Part shown: positions 8,079 through 17,693 of the stretch, piece by piece
Position numbering within the stretch: the first letter of the stretch is position 1
How the letters are laid out: each line of letters begins with the position of its first letter
NCBI GenBank assembly: GCA_044235425.1
Contig: JBIIHW010000022.1
Coordinates: 26,795-90,794 of the forward strand
Direction of reading: 5' to 3'
Length of the DNA stretch: 64,000 bases
From: JBJSXJ01 sp044235425
GTDB lineage: Bacteria > Planctomycetota > Planctomycetia > Pirellulales > Pirellulaceae
Notes under the pieces: model-generated
The model's database searches: none
What the model saw: the letters and a program-made list of their open reading frames with translations, nothing else
Told to the model about the DNA's origin: nothing
Made by a program: the position numbers and the translations under genes

Positions 8079-9944
8079 ATGGCGCATAAGGAACGATGGG
8101 CCTCCCGTCTAGGGTTGGTCTTGGCGATGGCGGGAAACGCCGTCGGACTCGGCAATTTCCTCCGCTTTCCTGCTCAAGCTGCCAAGAATGGTGGTGGAGC
8201 GTTCTTGATTCCGTACCTGGTCGCGCTAATCGTCATCGGATTACCGCTCATCTGGGTCGAATGGACGATGGGGCGCTTTGCCGGCCGCCACGGTCATCAC
8301 TCGTCGCCAGGTGCGTTCGATGCGATGGGCAAAGGCCGCATCTGGAAGTATTTCGGAGTGTTTGGACTTTGGACGAACCTCATCATCGCCGCTTATTACC
8401 TGTACATTGAATCCTGGACGATTTCCTATTCAGTCTTTTCGGCGTTTGGTGGTTTTGGCCGAGTTGATGCGGGTTCGTTTTTCGCGAACATGACTGGGGA
8501 ACGGCCGGGGCAGCTGTTTGCATTCAGCAGCTGGGGCATTGCCGTGTTTGCTTTGTGCCTGCTGCTCAACGTTTTCATTCTCTCGCGTGGACTGGCACGT
8601 GGAATCGAACTAGTCTGTAAAGTTGGGATGCCGCTCTTGATTGTGTTTGGCATGCTGCTGGCGGTGCGCGGGTTGCTGATTACACCGGATCAACCGGGAG
8701 TGGCACCTGGATTTTGGACCGACGTTGAGGCCCGTGCGAGTCCGCTCGAGGGACTCAATTTCGTTTGGAATCCACGGTTTGAGGCGATTTCGAATCCGGC
8801 CGTTTGGCTGGCAGCGGCTGGTCAGATTTTCTTTACGCTTTCGATCGGCATGGGTTCGATTCATTGCTACGCATCGTATTTGCGCGAAACGGACGACGTC
8901 GCACTCACCGGTGCCACGGCTGCGTGGACGAATGAATTCTGTGAAGTGATCATTGGGGGTTCGATTCTATTACCGATTGCAGTCGCTTATTTGGGCCTGG
9001 AAACGGTGCAGGCGAAAACGGCCGGCGGTTCCGGCTTTGAACTGGGCTTTCTTGTTTTCCCGACACTGTTTCAGAAGTGGGGATTTTTGGCACCCTACGC
9101 CGGCTTTATGTGGTTCGGTTTGCTGTTCTTCGCCGCCATCACGAGTTCGCTGGCGATGGGCCAGCCGATCATGGCATTCCTGCAGACGGAGTTTAAGTTC
9201 TCGCGCGCCGGCAGTGCGTGGACGTTCGGCTTAATGCTGTTGCCACTGGCGATTCCCGTGGCGGTTCTGCGGCAGAGCACCTTCTTTGATGAATTCGATT
9301 ACTGGGCGGGCACATTTGCACTGGTTGTCTTCGCGCTTTTAGAAGCGATTTTGTTCGGCTGGGTATTCGGCATCGAGCGTGGCTGGGAGGAATTGAAAAA
9401 AGGTGCGGAGCTCAAGATTCCCAAGATCTTCTATTTCATCATCAAATATGTCACGCCCGTATTCTTGGGACTGATCCTGCTCGGTTCCTTCTTCCAGCCG
9501 GAAGGAGGCTGGGATGGCTACTATCGCCAGTCCCAGGAAGCCAAGCAGGCAGGTCAGCCAGCACCGGCCTGGCGTTTCTCGCCCGATAGCATCATCGGTA
9601 AATTAACCCATGCCGACCTGACGAAAGCGCGAGCCGATTTGGAAGCCAAGATCGAGGCGATGGAGAAGCGGAATGGAGCGGCGGATCAGGCTGAGAAATC
9701 GAAAACGGGGTCGGGTGTTCATCTCACCAATGTGAAACCCGATGAGAACGCCATGACGGGGGTCGAGTTGAAGGCCAGTCGAGATAAGGAATTAGAGGCG
9801 TTGCGAGCGGACCTGGCACTAAATGGTCAATTGCCGTTCTGGCGGAATTTGGATCGCATCGCCATGGTCGTCGCGTTTGCCTTTTTCTCGCTACTGGTTC
9901 GAATTGCCTGGAAGCGGCGGGCTGCCGCAGGAGCTATCGCATGA
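8079..9944 (+). CDS. Sodium-dependent symporter, NSS/SNF family (LeuT fold)
   Basis: 621 aa. The N-terminus has the family hallmark: RWASRLG followed by the unwound first helix GNAVGLGNFLRFP and the GGGAF segment. These form the sodium and substrate sites in LeuT-fold neurotransmitter:sodium symporters. About 12 membrane spans are visible. Between the last two spans is an unusually long soluble, charged segment (about 485-590) with possible coiled coil (AKIEAMEKRNGAADQAEKSK). NSS proteins move amino acids or related amines inward with sodium; the substrate here is unknown. The stop overlaps the start of a one-span small protein by 4 nt (ATGA), matching the two-subunit arrangement of some bacterial NSS transporters. 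Confidence 0.95.
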   Translation: MAHKERWASRLGLVLAMAGNAVGLGNFLRFPAQAAKNGGGAFLIPYLVALIVIGLPLIWVEWTMGRFAGRHGHHSSPGAFDAMGKGRIWKYFGVFGLWTNLIIAAYYLYIESWTISYSVFSAFGGFGRVDAGSFFANMTGERPGQLFAFSSWGIAVFALCLLLNVFILSRGLARGIELVCKVGMPLLIVFGMLLAVRGLLITPDQPGVAPGFWTDVEARASPLEGLNFVWNPRFEAISNPAVWLAAAGQIFFTLSIGMGSIHCYASYLRETDDVALTGATAAWTNEFCEVIIGGSILLPIAVAYLGLETVQAKTAGGSGFELGFLVFPTLFQKWGFLAPYAGFMWFGLLFFAAITSSLAMGQPIMAFLQTEFKFSRAGSAWTFGLMLLPLAIPVAVLRQSTFFDEFDYWAGTFALVVFALLEAILFGWVFGIERGWEELKKGAELKIPKIFYFIIKYVTPVFLGLILLGSFFQPEGGWDGYYRQSQEAKQAGQPAPAWRFSPDSIIGKLTHADLTKARADLEAKIEAMEKRNGAADQAEKSKTGSGVHLTNVKPDENAMTGVELKASRDKELEALRADLALNGQLPFWRNLDRIAMVVAFAFFSLLVRIAWKRRAAAGAIA

Positions 9945-10060
9945 CTACGAACGCGCTGGTTTTTCTGATCTTCGTCTGGGGTGTGATCATCGCGGCCACC
10001 CTCCATTGCTTCTACAAACTAATGACCTCCGACCGTAGTTTCGAATCACACGACGAGTAG
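9941..10060 (+). CDS. 39-aa single-span small subunit of the NSS symporter (MetS-like)
   Basis: 39 aa: a short Thr/Asn start, one membrane segment (LVFLIFVWGVIIAATLHC) and a short charged tail. Its ATG overlaps the symporter stop in an ATGA junction, implying translational coupling. Small one-span partners of NSS transporters are known (MetS with MetP in Corynebacterium). Size, topology and position fit that role; sequence homology cannot be judged by eye at this length. Confidence 0.75.
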   Translation: MTTNALVFLIFVWGVIIAATLHCFYKLMTSDRSFESHDE

Positions 10061-10073
10061 GGGGGAAGGATGA

Positions 10074-10097
10074 GGGTTCGGGGTTCGGGGTTCGGGC
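10074..10097. repeat. GGGTTCG heptamer repeat (3 copies plus partial)
   Basis: Three tandem GGGTTCG units plus a partial unit between the symporter small subunit and the macroglobulin gene. The same heptamer, in another phase, recurs at 39385-39405 after folE. Confidence 0.85.
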
Positions 10098-10123
10098 GGC
10101 GAAATGCACGAGCGAAAAATGTT

Positions 10124-10158
10124 GCCTCCCGCCTCCCGCCTGCAGCCTCCAGCCTGCA
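10124..10158. repeat. GCCTNCN heptamer repeat (5 copies)
   Basis: GCCTCCC, GCCTCCC, GCCTGCA, GCCTCCA, GCCTGCA in tandem. Unrelated in sequence to the preceding GGGTTCG array but with the same 7-bp period. Nothing else is evident in the 283-nt spacer. Confidence 0.8.
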
Positions 10159-10343
10159 GCCTTGGAGAAAAAATTCGCGATTTCTAGGGAACGATTTTCA
10201 CGCCTCGATCGTCTAAGCTGTCCACCGAACGGACTCGGAGTGCTCATTGTTTCCAACCTTGCTCATTGATTGACTTTTCCCGGTTCCTTTCGATATTCAA
10301 GCTGATTCTGCGTCGTTCCCGCTCTTCTTTAAGGACGTTCGCC

Positions 10344-13300
10344 ATGAGACTTTCGCGGTTCGCGGTTGTCCACCTGTGCACTTCTCTACTTCTAGGACTC
10401 CTCATCATGGTCTCGACGCACGCTTTGGCTGGTCCACGTGATGCGCAGTGGAAGCAGGTCCAGGAAGCGGTCGACAAAGGTCTGCCCCAGACCGCTATCG
10501 ATCGGCTCAAGCCGATCATTGAAGCGGCCCTCAAGGAAAAGGCGTATCCGGAGGCGCTGAAGGCGGTGGCCCGCAGCATCGCCTTGGAAGGCACCATTGA
10601 GGGCAACAAACCGGAAGAGCGAATCACGCGCATGGAAGTCGAGATCGCCAAGTTGCCGGACGATGCCAAGCCGGTCGCCCAGGCGTTATTGGCGACCTGG
10701 TACTGGCATTACTTCCAGCAGAATCGCTGGCGTTTCATGCAGCGTACCGCCACTCAGCAAGCTCCAAGCAAAGACTTTACCACCTGGGATCTGCCCCGAC
10801 TCTTCGCGGAAATTGACAAGCATTTCACCACTTCACTCACGGCTGAAAAACTGCTCCAGGCAACGCCGATCAACGCTTGGAATGATTTGATTGAGCCTGG
10901 TACGGTTAGTGACAGTTATCGTCCGACGCTATATGACTTTCTCGTTCATCATGCACTGGAGTTCTACGCGTCCGGCGAACAGGCGGGAGCTAAGTCAGAG
11001 GATGCCTTTGAACTATCCGCAGATGGTCCGGTCTTCGGTCCGATGGCGGATTTTATGACGTGGAAAGTTGAGTCTACCGATGAAGACTCGCCGACCCTGA
11101 AAGCGATTCGGCTCTACCAAAAACTGCTGGCCTTCCACCAAAACGACCAGGAGCCCGCCGCTCGACTCGATGCCGACCTGGAGCGTTTGAAATTCGCGAA
11201 TAACAAAGCGGTGGGGGAGGAAAAGCGAGCTCGTTATATCGCTGCCTTGAAACGCTTCGCGGAACAAAATGCCAAGCATGAGTTATCGGCGATGGCCCGC
11301 TTTCACTGGGCCAGCACTCTCCGCGAAGACAATCAGCTACTCGATGCTCATCAGGTCGCCAGCCAGGGCCACAAGGCCTTTCCCGAAAGTGCGGGTGGAA
11401 AACTGTGCGGTAACCTTGTCAAGGAAATCGAAGCACCAGGAGTGAGCATCGCGACGGAGCGAGTCTGGAATGAGCCGTGGCCAACGATCGATGTGCAGTA
11501 TCGCAACATCCGCGTCGCCTACTTCCGCTTGCTGAAACTGGACTGGGTTAGTCGCTTAACGCCCAATCGTTACCGGCCGGAGCAGTGGACTCCTGAGGAT
11601 CAAAGTCAACTTCTGCAGCGCAAGCCCGATGTGGAATGGAAAGTGGATCTGCCAGCGACCGAGGATTATCAGTTAGATACCGAGCAGGTTGAACTGCCGA
11701 AGAATCTGGCACCTGGTTATTACGTCGTCCTGGCCAGTCATCAGCCGAACTTTTCGGATGTGGCAAACAACCATGTTTCTTACTGCGATGTGTGGGTGAG
11801 CAAACTGGCCCTGGTCACTCGCCATGCTTACACGAGTACGCAAGTGGACGGTTTCGTGCTCGACGCACTTTCGGGTGAACCGCTTGCGGACGCGAATGTC
11901 CGCGTCTGGTATCGTTCGAATCAAAACAATGCCATTCAAGAAGGCCCCGCGGTGAAGACCAACGCCAATGGTCTGTTCTCCGCTCCCGGCCGAGAAAATC
12001 ATCGGGTGCTGCTGCTGGCTGAACACAACGGTCATCAAATCGCCGCGGGCAATGACTTCTTCAGCTTTGGACGACAGCAGATTCCGCAGAACCCCGAGCA
12101 GGTGATTCTGTTCACCGATCGCTCGATCTATCGACCCGGTCAAACGATTAACTACAAAGGCATCTGCGTCCAGGTGAATCAGGGAGCAGACAACTATCTA
12201 GCGGTTGCCAAGCGAGATATCACCGTTCTCTTCCTTGACCCGAACGGCAAGGAAATCGAACGGCGCACTCAGCGAACCAACGACTATGGCTCGATCAGTG
12301 GCAGCTTCACCGCGCCGCGTGATCGAGTTACCGGTCGCATGATGATCAACATTCAAGGGCCGCAGGTGGGCGGTACGCAGATTTCGGTGGAAGAGTACAA
12401 GCGACCCAAGTTTAAAGTTGAACTCAAGGCGCCCGCCGTCGCTCCTAAGCTCAACGAACAAGTGCAACTCAAGGGCCAGGCGACCGCCTACACCGGTGCC
12501 GTGGTCGATGGAGCGAAGGTGCGTTATCGAGTGACGCGCGAAGTGCGTTATCCGATCTGGTGGGGCTGGATGTTCTGGTGGCGTCAGCCACAAGGTGGCA
12601 GTCAAGAGATTGCTCACGGCACCGCCGAAACGGGTGTGGATGGCTCGTTTAATATCGAATTCGTTGCCAAGCCGGATCGCTCGGTCGCAGAAAAGGATGA
12701 GCCGACGTTCCACTACAGTATCTCGGCGGATGTCACCGATGGTACCGGCGAAACTCGCACCGGTAGTCGCTCCATCAACGTCGGTTATACCGCACTCAAG
12801 GCGGAGGTCGGAGCTGACGATTGGCAAGCGGCGGGAAAGGCGGTGGAGCTGACGATCAAAACGGAATCACTCGATGGCGAGGGGCAGAAGGCGGAGGGAA
12901 AACTGCGAGTCTACCGGCTGAAGCAGCCCGAGAAAGTGCTCCGCGCCAAGTTCTCGACCGGTATGCCGATGCCCGGCCCACGACGACGCGGCCCGATCGC
13001 GGGTGGTGGTCGTGGTATCGGCGGTAAACCGGCGCCGGTGGTGAATCCAAACGGTCCACCGCCCACCGATCCTGCCAATCCCAACAGCTGGGAACTTGCT
13101 GAGGCCGTGTTCGAGGAAGCTTTTACAACCGACGATCGCGGACAGCTCAAGAAGCAAGTGAATCTTCCAGCGGGGATCTATCGAGTTGTTTTGGAGACAC
13201 AGGATCGCTTTGGGAAGACGGTCACGGCGCGGCTGCCTGTCCGAGTGCTCGACCCTGCCGCGGCGAAACTGAACATCAAGGTGCCTCAGGTATTTGCGGG

Positions 13301-16300
13301 ACCGAAGTGGAGCGTGGAGCCGGGCGAAGAATTCATGGCACTTTGGGGAACCGGGTACGATCAAGGACGAGCCTATATTGAGCTCGAGCATCGCGGGAAG
13401 TTGGTGCAATCATTTTGGACTCCGGGTGATCGGACTCAAGCCACCGTAAAACTCCCCGTGCAGGAACTGCATCGTGGTGGCTTCACCGTACGCGTGACGC
13501 AGGTGCGAGAGAATCGCGCTTATGTGGAAAGTCGTCATGTTGATGTCCCATGGACCAATAAGAATCTGACGGTGAAGTGGGAGCATTTTGTTTCCAAGTT
13601 GCAGCCGGGACAGAAGGAAACTTGGACAGCGGTGATTAGCGGACCCGACGCAAAGCAGGCGGTTGCCGAAATGGTCGCGACCCTTTATGACGAATCACTC
13701 GACGCCTACCTGCCTCATGCCTGGCAGCAGCGATTTCAGTTCTTCCGACAGGATATCTCGCCACTGCAAGTGATGTTTGATAACGGCTGGCGTCCGTTTA
13801 ACTACCTTGCCGGTCAGTGGGGGGCTCAGGGTGAAGGTGTTGATCTGCGTTATCGAACATTTCCAGCTGACCTCACGGTCAATCTCTGGAACTTCCAGGT
13901 GTTTCAAGAGCTACGAGCGCCGGGCATGGGAGGTGGGCGGATGATGATGCGCGGTGGCATGGCTCCACAGGCCGCCGGCATGGGTGCCGAAATGGCCGCT
14001 GCCCCAGGCCGCATGAATCGAGCCATGGCGATGGACGCGGTGCTGGCGAAGAGCACTGCCGACGGTGCGAATGGAATGGACAAGCCGGGTGGTATTCCCA
14101 CCTCCAACGACGGTGGCGACCGAGCACCCGATTTGGATCTCAGCAAAGTTGCAGCGCGCAAAAATCTCAATGAAACCGCCTTCTTCTTTCCGCACTTAAT
14201 GGCAGATGAAAAGGGGCAGGTGAAGCTGGAATTCACCATGCCCGAGGCGCTAACTCAGTGGAAATTCATGGGCTTCGCCCATGATCGCAATCTGCGCAGT
14301 GGTTACCTCCAAGATAAAGCCGTCACGGCGAAAGAGCTCATGGTGCAGCCGAATCCACCACGGTTCCTCCGTGAGGGCGACAGCATTGAATTCACCGTGA
14401 AAGTCACCAACCAGTCGGCCACTCGCCAGCAAGGCACGGTGCGACTGGGATTGACGGATGCCGTGACGGGCGAGTCGGTAGACTCCTCGGTCGGCAACAG
14501 CTCGCCCGATAAACCGTTCGATATACCAGCCGGAGAATCGCGAAGTGTGGCTTGGCGACTGGCGATTCCCGACGGACTCGGACCAATCGCTTACAAAGCG
14601 GTGGGCTCCACGGGTCGAGTGTCGGATGGTGAGGAGGCGATGCTGCCGGTGCTGTCGCGCCGTCTGCTCGTGATCGAATCATTGCCCCTGCCGATCCGCG
14701 ATGCTGGCACGAAGAAATTCGAGTTTTCGAAGCTGAAAGCTGCCGGTGAATCGAAGACCCTGCGAAGCGAAAGCTTGACCGTGCAGATGGTTTCAAATCC
14801 ATCCTGGTACGCCGTCATGGCGCTGCCCTATCTGATGGAGACTCAACATGAGACGTCCGAGCAGGTATTCAATCGGCTCTATGCGAACAGTCTGGCGCGA
14901 CATATTGCGGCGTCCGATCCTAAGATCGAACGAGTATTTGAACAGTGGCGCGGTACTCCCGCACTGGATAGTCCGCTGGAGAAGAATCAAGAGTTGAAGG
15001 CGGTCACGCTCGAAGAAACACCGTGGTTACGTCAAGCTCGCAAGGAGAGTCAAGCTCGGCGTGACGTTGGTATTCTCTTCGACAAAAACCGACTCGAAAA
15101 CGAAACCACTCGCTTGCTGCAGCAGTTGCGGGAACGGCAGCATCAAGATGGTGGCTGGTCGTGGTGTCCCGGTGGTCCAACAAACGACTACATCACGCTC
15201 TACATCACAACTGGTTTCGGTCGACTCCGCCACCTCGGCGTGCAGCTCGACATGTCCCCAGCACTCGTCTCGCTCGATCGACTCGATAACTGGATGACGA
15301 TCATTTACAACGAAATCATGAAGCATTCCAAGGATAAGGATGCCAATCATCTCAGTGCCTCAATCGCGTTGTATTTGTATGGCCGCAGCTTCTTCCTGCA
15401 GGACAAGCCGATCGAGCCACCTCATCAGGCTGCTTTTGATTACTTCCGGAAACAGGCCGGAAAACATTGGCTGAAGCTGGATAATCGCCAGTCGCAAGCA
15501 CACTTGGCGATCGCTCTCAAACGACTTGGCGATCTGCCGGCGGCGACCGACATCATGAAGTCGCTCAAGGAACGCAGTGTGACGAATGAGGAGCTGGGAC
15601 GATTCTGGCGCGATACCGAGCTGTCATGGTGGTGGTATCGAGCGCCGATTGAAACGCAAGCTCTGATGATCGAAGCGTTTGATGAAGTGATGAAGGATGC
15701 CACAGCAGTGGAAGAGTGCAAGGTCTGGTTGCTCAAGCAGAAGCAAACGCAGGACTGGAAAACGACCAAGGCGACGGCCGACGCAGTGTATGGCTTGCTG
15801 CTGCGCGGTACAAACGTGCTCGCTTCAAACAAGTTGGTTGAAGTAACACTGGGCGAACAAACGATCAAGCCCGAGAAGACAGAGGCGGGAACTGGTTTTT
15901 ACGAGCAGCGATTTATTCGCGGCGAAGTAAAACCGGAATTCGGCAACATCACGGTCAAGAAAACGGATGCCGGGGTCGCCTGGGGCAGTGTCCACTGGCA
16001 ATACCTGGAAGACATGAGCAAGGTGACTGCGCATGAAGGCACGCCGCTCAAACTGAAGAAGGCCCTCTTCATTAAAGAAAACACCAAGAAAGGGCCGGTG
16101 CTGAAGCCGGTTGCGGGCCCCGTGGCTGTCGGTGACGAACTGGTCGTGCGTTTGGAATTACGCACGGATCGGGACATGGAATATGTTCATTTGAAGGATT
16201 ACCGTGGCAGTGGCACCGAGCCGGTCAACGTGCTGTCGCAATACAAGTATCAAGATGGCCTGGGCTACTACGAGTCCACTCGCGATGCCGCCAGCCACTT

Positions 16301-16457
16301 CTTCATCGACTATCTGCCGAAGGGTGTCTACGTCTTTGAATACTCGACTCGCGTGCAACTAAAGGGGCAGTACCAAACCGGTATCGCTCAGATTCAATGT
16401 ATGTATGCACCTGAATTCAATAGTCATTCCGCAAGCTTGGTATTGGAGGTGAAATAG
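10344..16457 (+). CDS. Bacterial alpha-2-macroglobulin family protein lacking the thioester cysteine
   Basis: 2037 aa. The start at 10344 is chosen because AAGGA lies 8 nt upstream and a clean signal peptide follows (RLSRFAVVHLCTSLLLGLLIM, cleavage near ALAG); an upstream in-frame ATG (10266) adds a non-signal extension. Helical repeats (about 30-350) precede the MG2 region (GYYVVLASHQPNF, about 455). MG-like beta domains follow, with a Gly/Met/Ala-rich insertion near 1195-1235. The A2M domain is marked by FFFPHLMADEKGQ and PEALTQWKFMG near 1275-1310. An alpha/alpha-toroid thioester-type domain and a C-terminal receptor-binding-like domain (YVHLKDYRG, YLPKGVYVFEY) complete it. Where the thioester CxEQ should lie, this protein has Thr1504-Ser-Glu-Gln. 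Macroglobulins trap proteases in the periplasm; this one cannot form the covalent trap. The next gene starts immediately after its stop. Confidence 0.93.
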   Translation: MRLSRFAVVHLCTSLLLGLLIMVSTHALAGPRDAQWKQVQEAVDKGLPQTAIDRLKPIIEAALKEKAYPEALKAVARSIALEGTIEGNKPEERITRMEVEIAKLPDDAKPVAQALLATWYWHYFQQNRWRFMQRTATQQAPSKDFTTWDLPRLFAEIDKHFTTSLTAEKLLQATPINAWNDLIEPGTVSDSYRPTLYDFLVHHALEFYASGEQAGAKSEDAFELSADGPVFGPMADFMTWKVESTDEDSPTLKAIRLYQKLLAFHQNDQEPAARLDADLERLKFANNKAVGEEKRARYIAALKRFAEQNAKHELSAMARFHWASTLREDNQLLDAHQVASQGHKAFPESAGGKLCGNLVKEIEAPGVSIATERVWNEPWPTIDVQYRNIRVAYFRLLKLDWVSRLTPNRYRPEQWTPEDQSQLLQRKPDVEWKVDLPATEDYQLDTEQVELPKNLAPGYYVVLASHQPNFSDVANNHVSYCDVWVSKLALVTRHAYTSTQVDGFVLDALSGEPLADANVRVWYRSNQNNAIQEGPAVKTNANGLFSAPGRENHRVLLLAEHNGHQIAAGNDFFSFGRQQIPQNPEQVILFTDRSIYRPGQTINYKGICVQVNQGADNYLAVAKRDITVLFLDPNGKEIERRTQRTNDYGSISGSFTAPRDRVTGRMMINIQGPQVGGTQISVEEYKRPKFKVELKAPAVAPKLNEQVQLKGQATAYTGAVVDGAKVRYRVTREVRYPIWWGWMFWWRQPQGGSQEIAHGTAETGVDGSFNIEFVAKPDRSVAEKDEPTFHYSISADVTDGTGETRTGSRSINVGYTALKAEVGADDWQAAGKAVELTIKTESLDGEGQKAEGKLRVYRLKQPEKVLRAKFSTGMPMPGPRRRGPIAGGGRGIGGKPAPVVNPNGPPPTDPANPNSWELAEAVFEEAFTTDDRGQLKKQVNLPAGIYRVVLETQDRFGKTVTARLPVRVLDPAAAKLNIKVPQVFAGPKWSVEPGEEFMALWGTGYDQGRAYIELEHRGKLVQSFWTPGDRTQATVKLPVQELHRGGFTVRVTQVRENRAYVESRHVDVPWTNKNLTVKWEHFVSKLQPGQKETWTAVISGPDAKQAVAEMVATLYDESLDAYLPHAWQQRFQFFRQDISPLQVMFDNGWRPFNYLAGQWGAQGEGVDLRYRTFPADLTVNLWNFQVFQELRAPGMGGGRMMMRGGMAPQAAGMGAEMAAAPGRMNRAMAMDAVLAKSTADGANGMDKPGGIPTSNDGGDRAPDLDLSKVAARKNLNETAFFFPHLMADEKGQVKLEFTMPEALTQWKFMGFAHDRNLRSGYLQDKAVTAKELMVQPNPPRFLREGDSIEFTVKVTNQSATRQQGTVRLGLTDAVTGESVDSSVGNSSPDKPFDIPAGESRSVAWRLAIPDGLGPIAYKAVGSTGRVSDGEEAMLPVLSRRLLVIESLPLPIRDAGTKKFEFSKLKAAGESKTLRSESLTVQMVSNPSWYAVMALPYLMETQHETSEQVFNRLYANSLARHIAASDPKIERVFEQWRGTPALDSPLEKNQELKAVTLEETPWLRQARKESQARRDVGILFDKNRLENETTRLLQQLRERQHQDGGWSWCPGGPTNDYITLYITTGFGRLRHLGVQLDMSPALVSLDRLDNWMTIIYNEIMKHSKDKDANHLSASIALYLYGRSFFLQDKPIEPPHQAAFDYFRKQAGKHWLKLDNRQSQAHLAIALKRLGDLPAATDIMKSLKERSVTNEELGRFWRDTELSWWWYRAPIETQALMIEAFDEVMKDATAVEECKVWLLKQKQTQDWKTTKATADAVYGLLLRGTNVLASNKLVEVTLGEQTIKPEKTEAGTGFYEQRFIRGEVKPEFGNITVKKTDAGVAWGSVHWQYLEDMSKVTAHEGTPLKLKKALFIKENTKKGPVLKPVAGPVAVGDELVVRLELRTDRDMEYVHLKDYRGSGTEPVNVLSQYKYQDGLGYYESTRDAASHFFIDYLPKGVYVFEYSTRVQLKGQYQTGIAQIQCMYAPEFNSHSASLVLEVK

Positions 16458-17660
16458 GTGAGTAACCATCAGGAATCACGTCGGTACGACGCCGAGCGGC
16501 GGCGGTTTTTGCGGCAAGTCGGTGGCCTGACCGCGGCACTGGCCACTCAGGAACTGCTGGGCCCTGTTGCCTCGGCACCGTCCCAAGCTGGGACTTGGTC
16601 ACGTGCCAATCTCGGTACTCCGATCGCTCCGCATGCAGCCTCAGGGGCTGAACCCGCAGTGGACTCACCGGCCGCCGGCGACGACCAAGTGGCCTTCTTC
16701 CTGATCGGTGATACGCATTATCTCGCCGACAAACAAACCCCGTCGAAGATGGATGAGCGTTCAACGGATGTCACCCTGCGACTCATAGAAACTCTTAATC
16801 GCTTACCCGGTGAGTCCATTCCTGCGACAGCGGGAGGAGGAAAGGTCTCGGAGAGTCTCCGGGGAGTGATTCACGCGGGAGATCTCATCGACACGGGCGA
16901 TAAAAATGGTCCACTCGCCGACCAGATGGTGCGCACCGAATGGGCCGCTTTTCAAGCTGATTTTGGCATTAGTGGCCGCGATGGCCGACTGAAATACCCT
17001 GTCTATGAAGTGCATGGCAATCATGATTCGCCTCGTAGTGAGGGCGTCGTGATCGACGGAATTTGCCAGCGCAATCGCCAGCGGCCAAATGTCAAACTGA
17101 TCTCCGACGACGGCTTGCACTACTCATGGGATTGGGGACCGGTTCACTTCATTAATTTAGGAATCGTCGTCGGACAAGTTCCTCATGTGAAACAAGCTCG
17201 GCGGTACGCGCCGCGTAAAAGCTTGGATTTTCTCATTCGCGATTTGCAGGAGAACGTAAAATCTCAGCAGCCTGTTGTTATCACTCATCATATCGACGTC
17301 GCCCGTTACACTGGTCCTTGCCTGCCGGAAGATGAGTCGAACAAGAACAAAGAGTGGAATCCCTGTGACGTACGCGGCTACTACGAGGCTCTGCGCAGAA
17401 TTAATGTCGTGGGCATTTTGTACGGTCACACGCACGTGCGCAACGTGGCTCGCTGGAATGGCGAGAGTGTGAAACAAGATAGCGGATTTTCGCTGTATAA
17501 CGTCGACAACTGCAGCCACTTTGGTGACGATCGGCAAGCGCTGATGTACTTCGAGATTTCAGCTCGAGAAGTGATCGTGCGAGAATGCGCAACCACCGAT
17601 CGCTGGCAAACTCACCAGTGGACCCCACAAACCTGGCGACGCTCGATCGCCGTGAGTTAA
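16458..17660 (+). CDS. Tat-exported calcineurin-like metallophosphoesterase
   Basis: 400 aa from a GTG that directly follows the macroglobulin stop codon with no gap, which implies translational coupling. A twin-arginine signal (RRRFLRQVGGLTAALA) is followed by a metallophosphoesterase core. Motifs in order: IGDTHY (metal-binding Asp, His), GDLIDTGD, HGNHDSP, ITHHID and GHTHVRN. This is the two-metal phosphoesterase signature set, and all ligands appear intact. Family members hydrolyse phosphomono- or diesters, and the Tat signal places it in the periplasm. The link with the macroglobulin is positional only. Confidence 0.92.
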   Translation: MSNHQESRRYDAERRRFLRQVGGLTAALATQELLGPVASAPSQAGTWSRANLGTPIAPHAASGAEPAVDSPAAGDDQVAFFLIGDTHYLADKQTPSKMDERSTDVTLRLIETLNRLPGESIPATAGGGKVSESLRGVIHAGDLIDTGDKNGPLADQMVRTEWAAFQADFGISGRDGRLKYPVYEVHGNHDSPRSEGVVIDGICQRNRQRPNVKLISDDGLHYSWDWGPVHFINLGIVVGQVPHVKQARRYAPRKSLDFLIRDLQENVKSQQPVVITHHIDVARYTGPCLPEDESNKNKEWNPCDVRGYYEALRRINVVGILYGHTHVRNVARWNGESVKQDSGFSLYNVDNCSHFGDDRQALMYFEISAREVIVRECATTDRWQTHQWTPQTWRRSIAVS

Positions 17661-17693
17661 GAGACGCTGAGCGGACGGCGACACGGGTTTATT

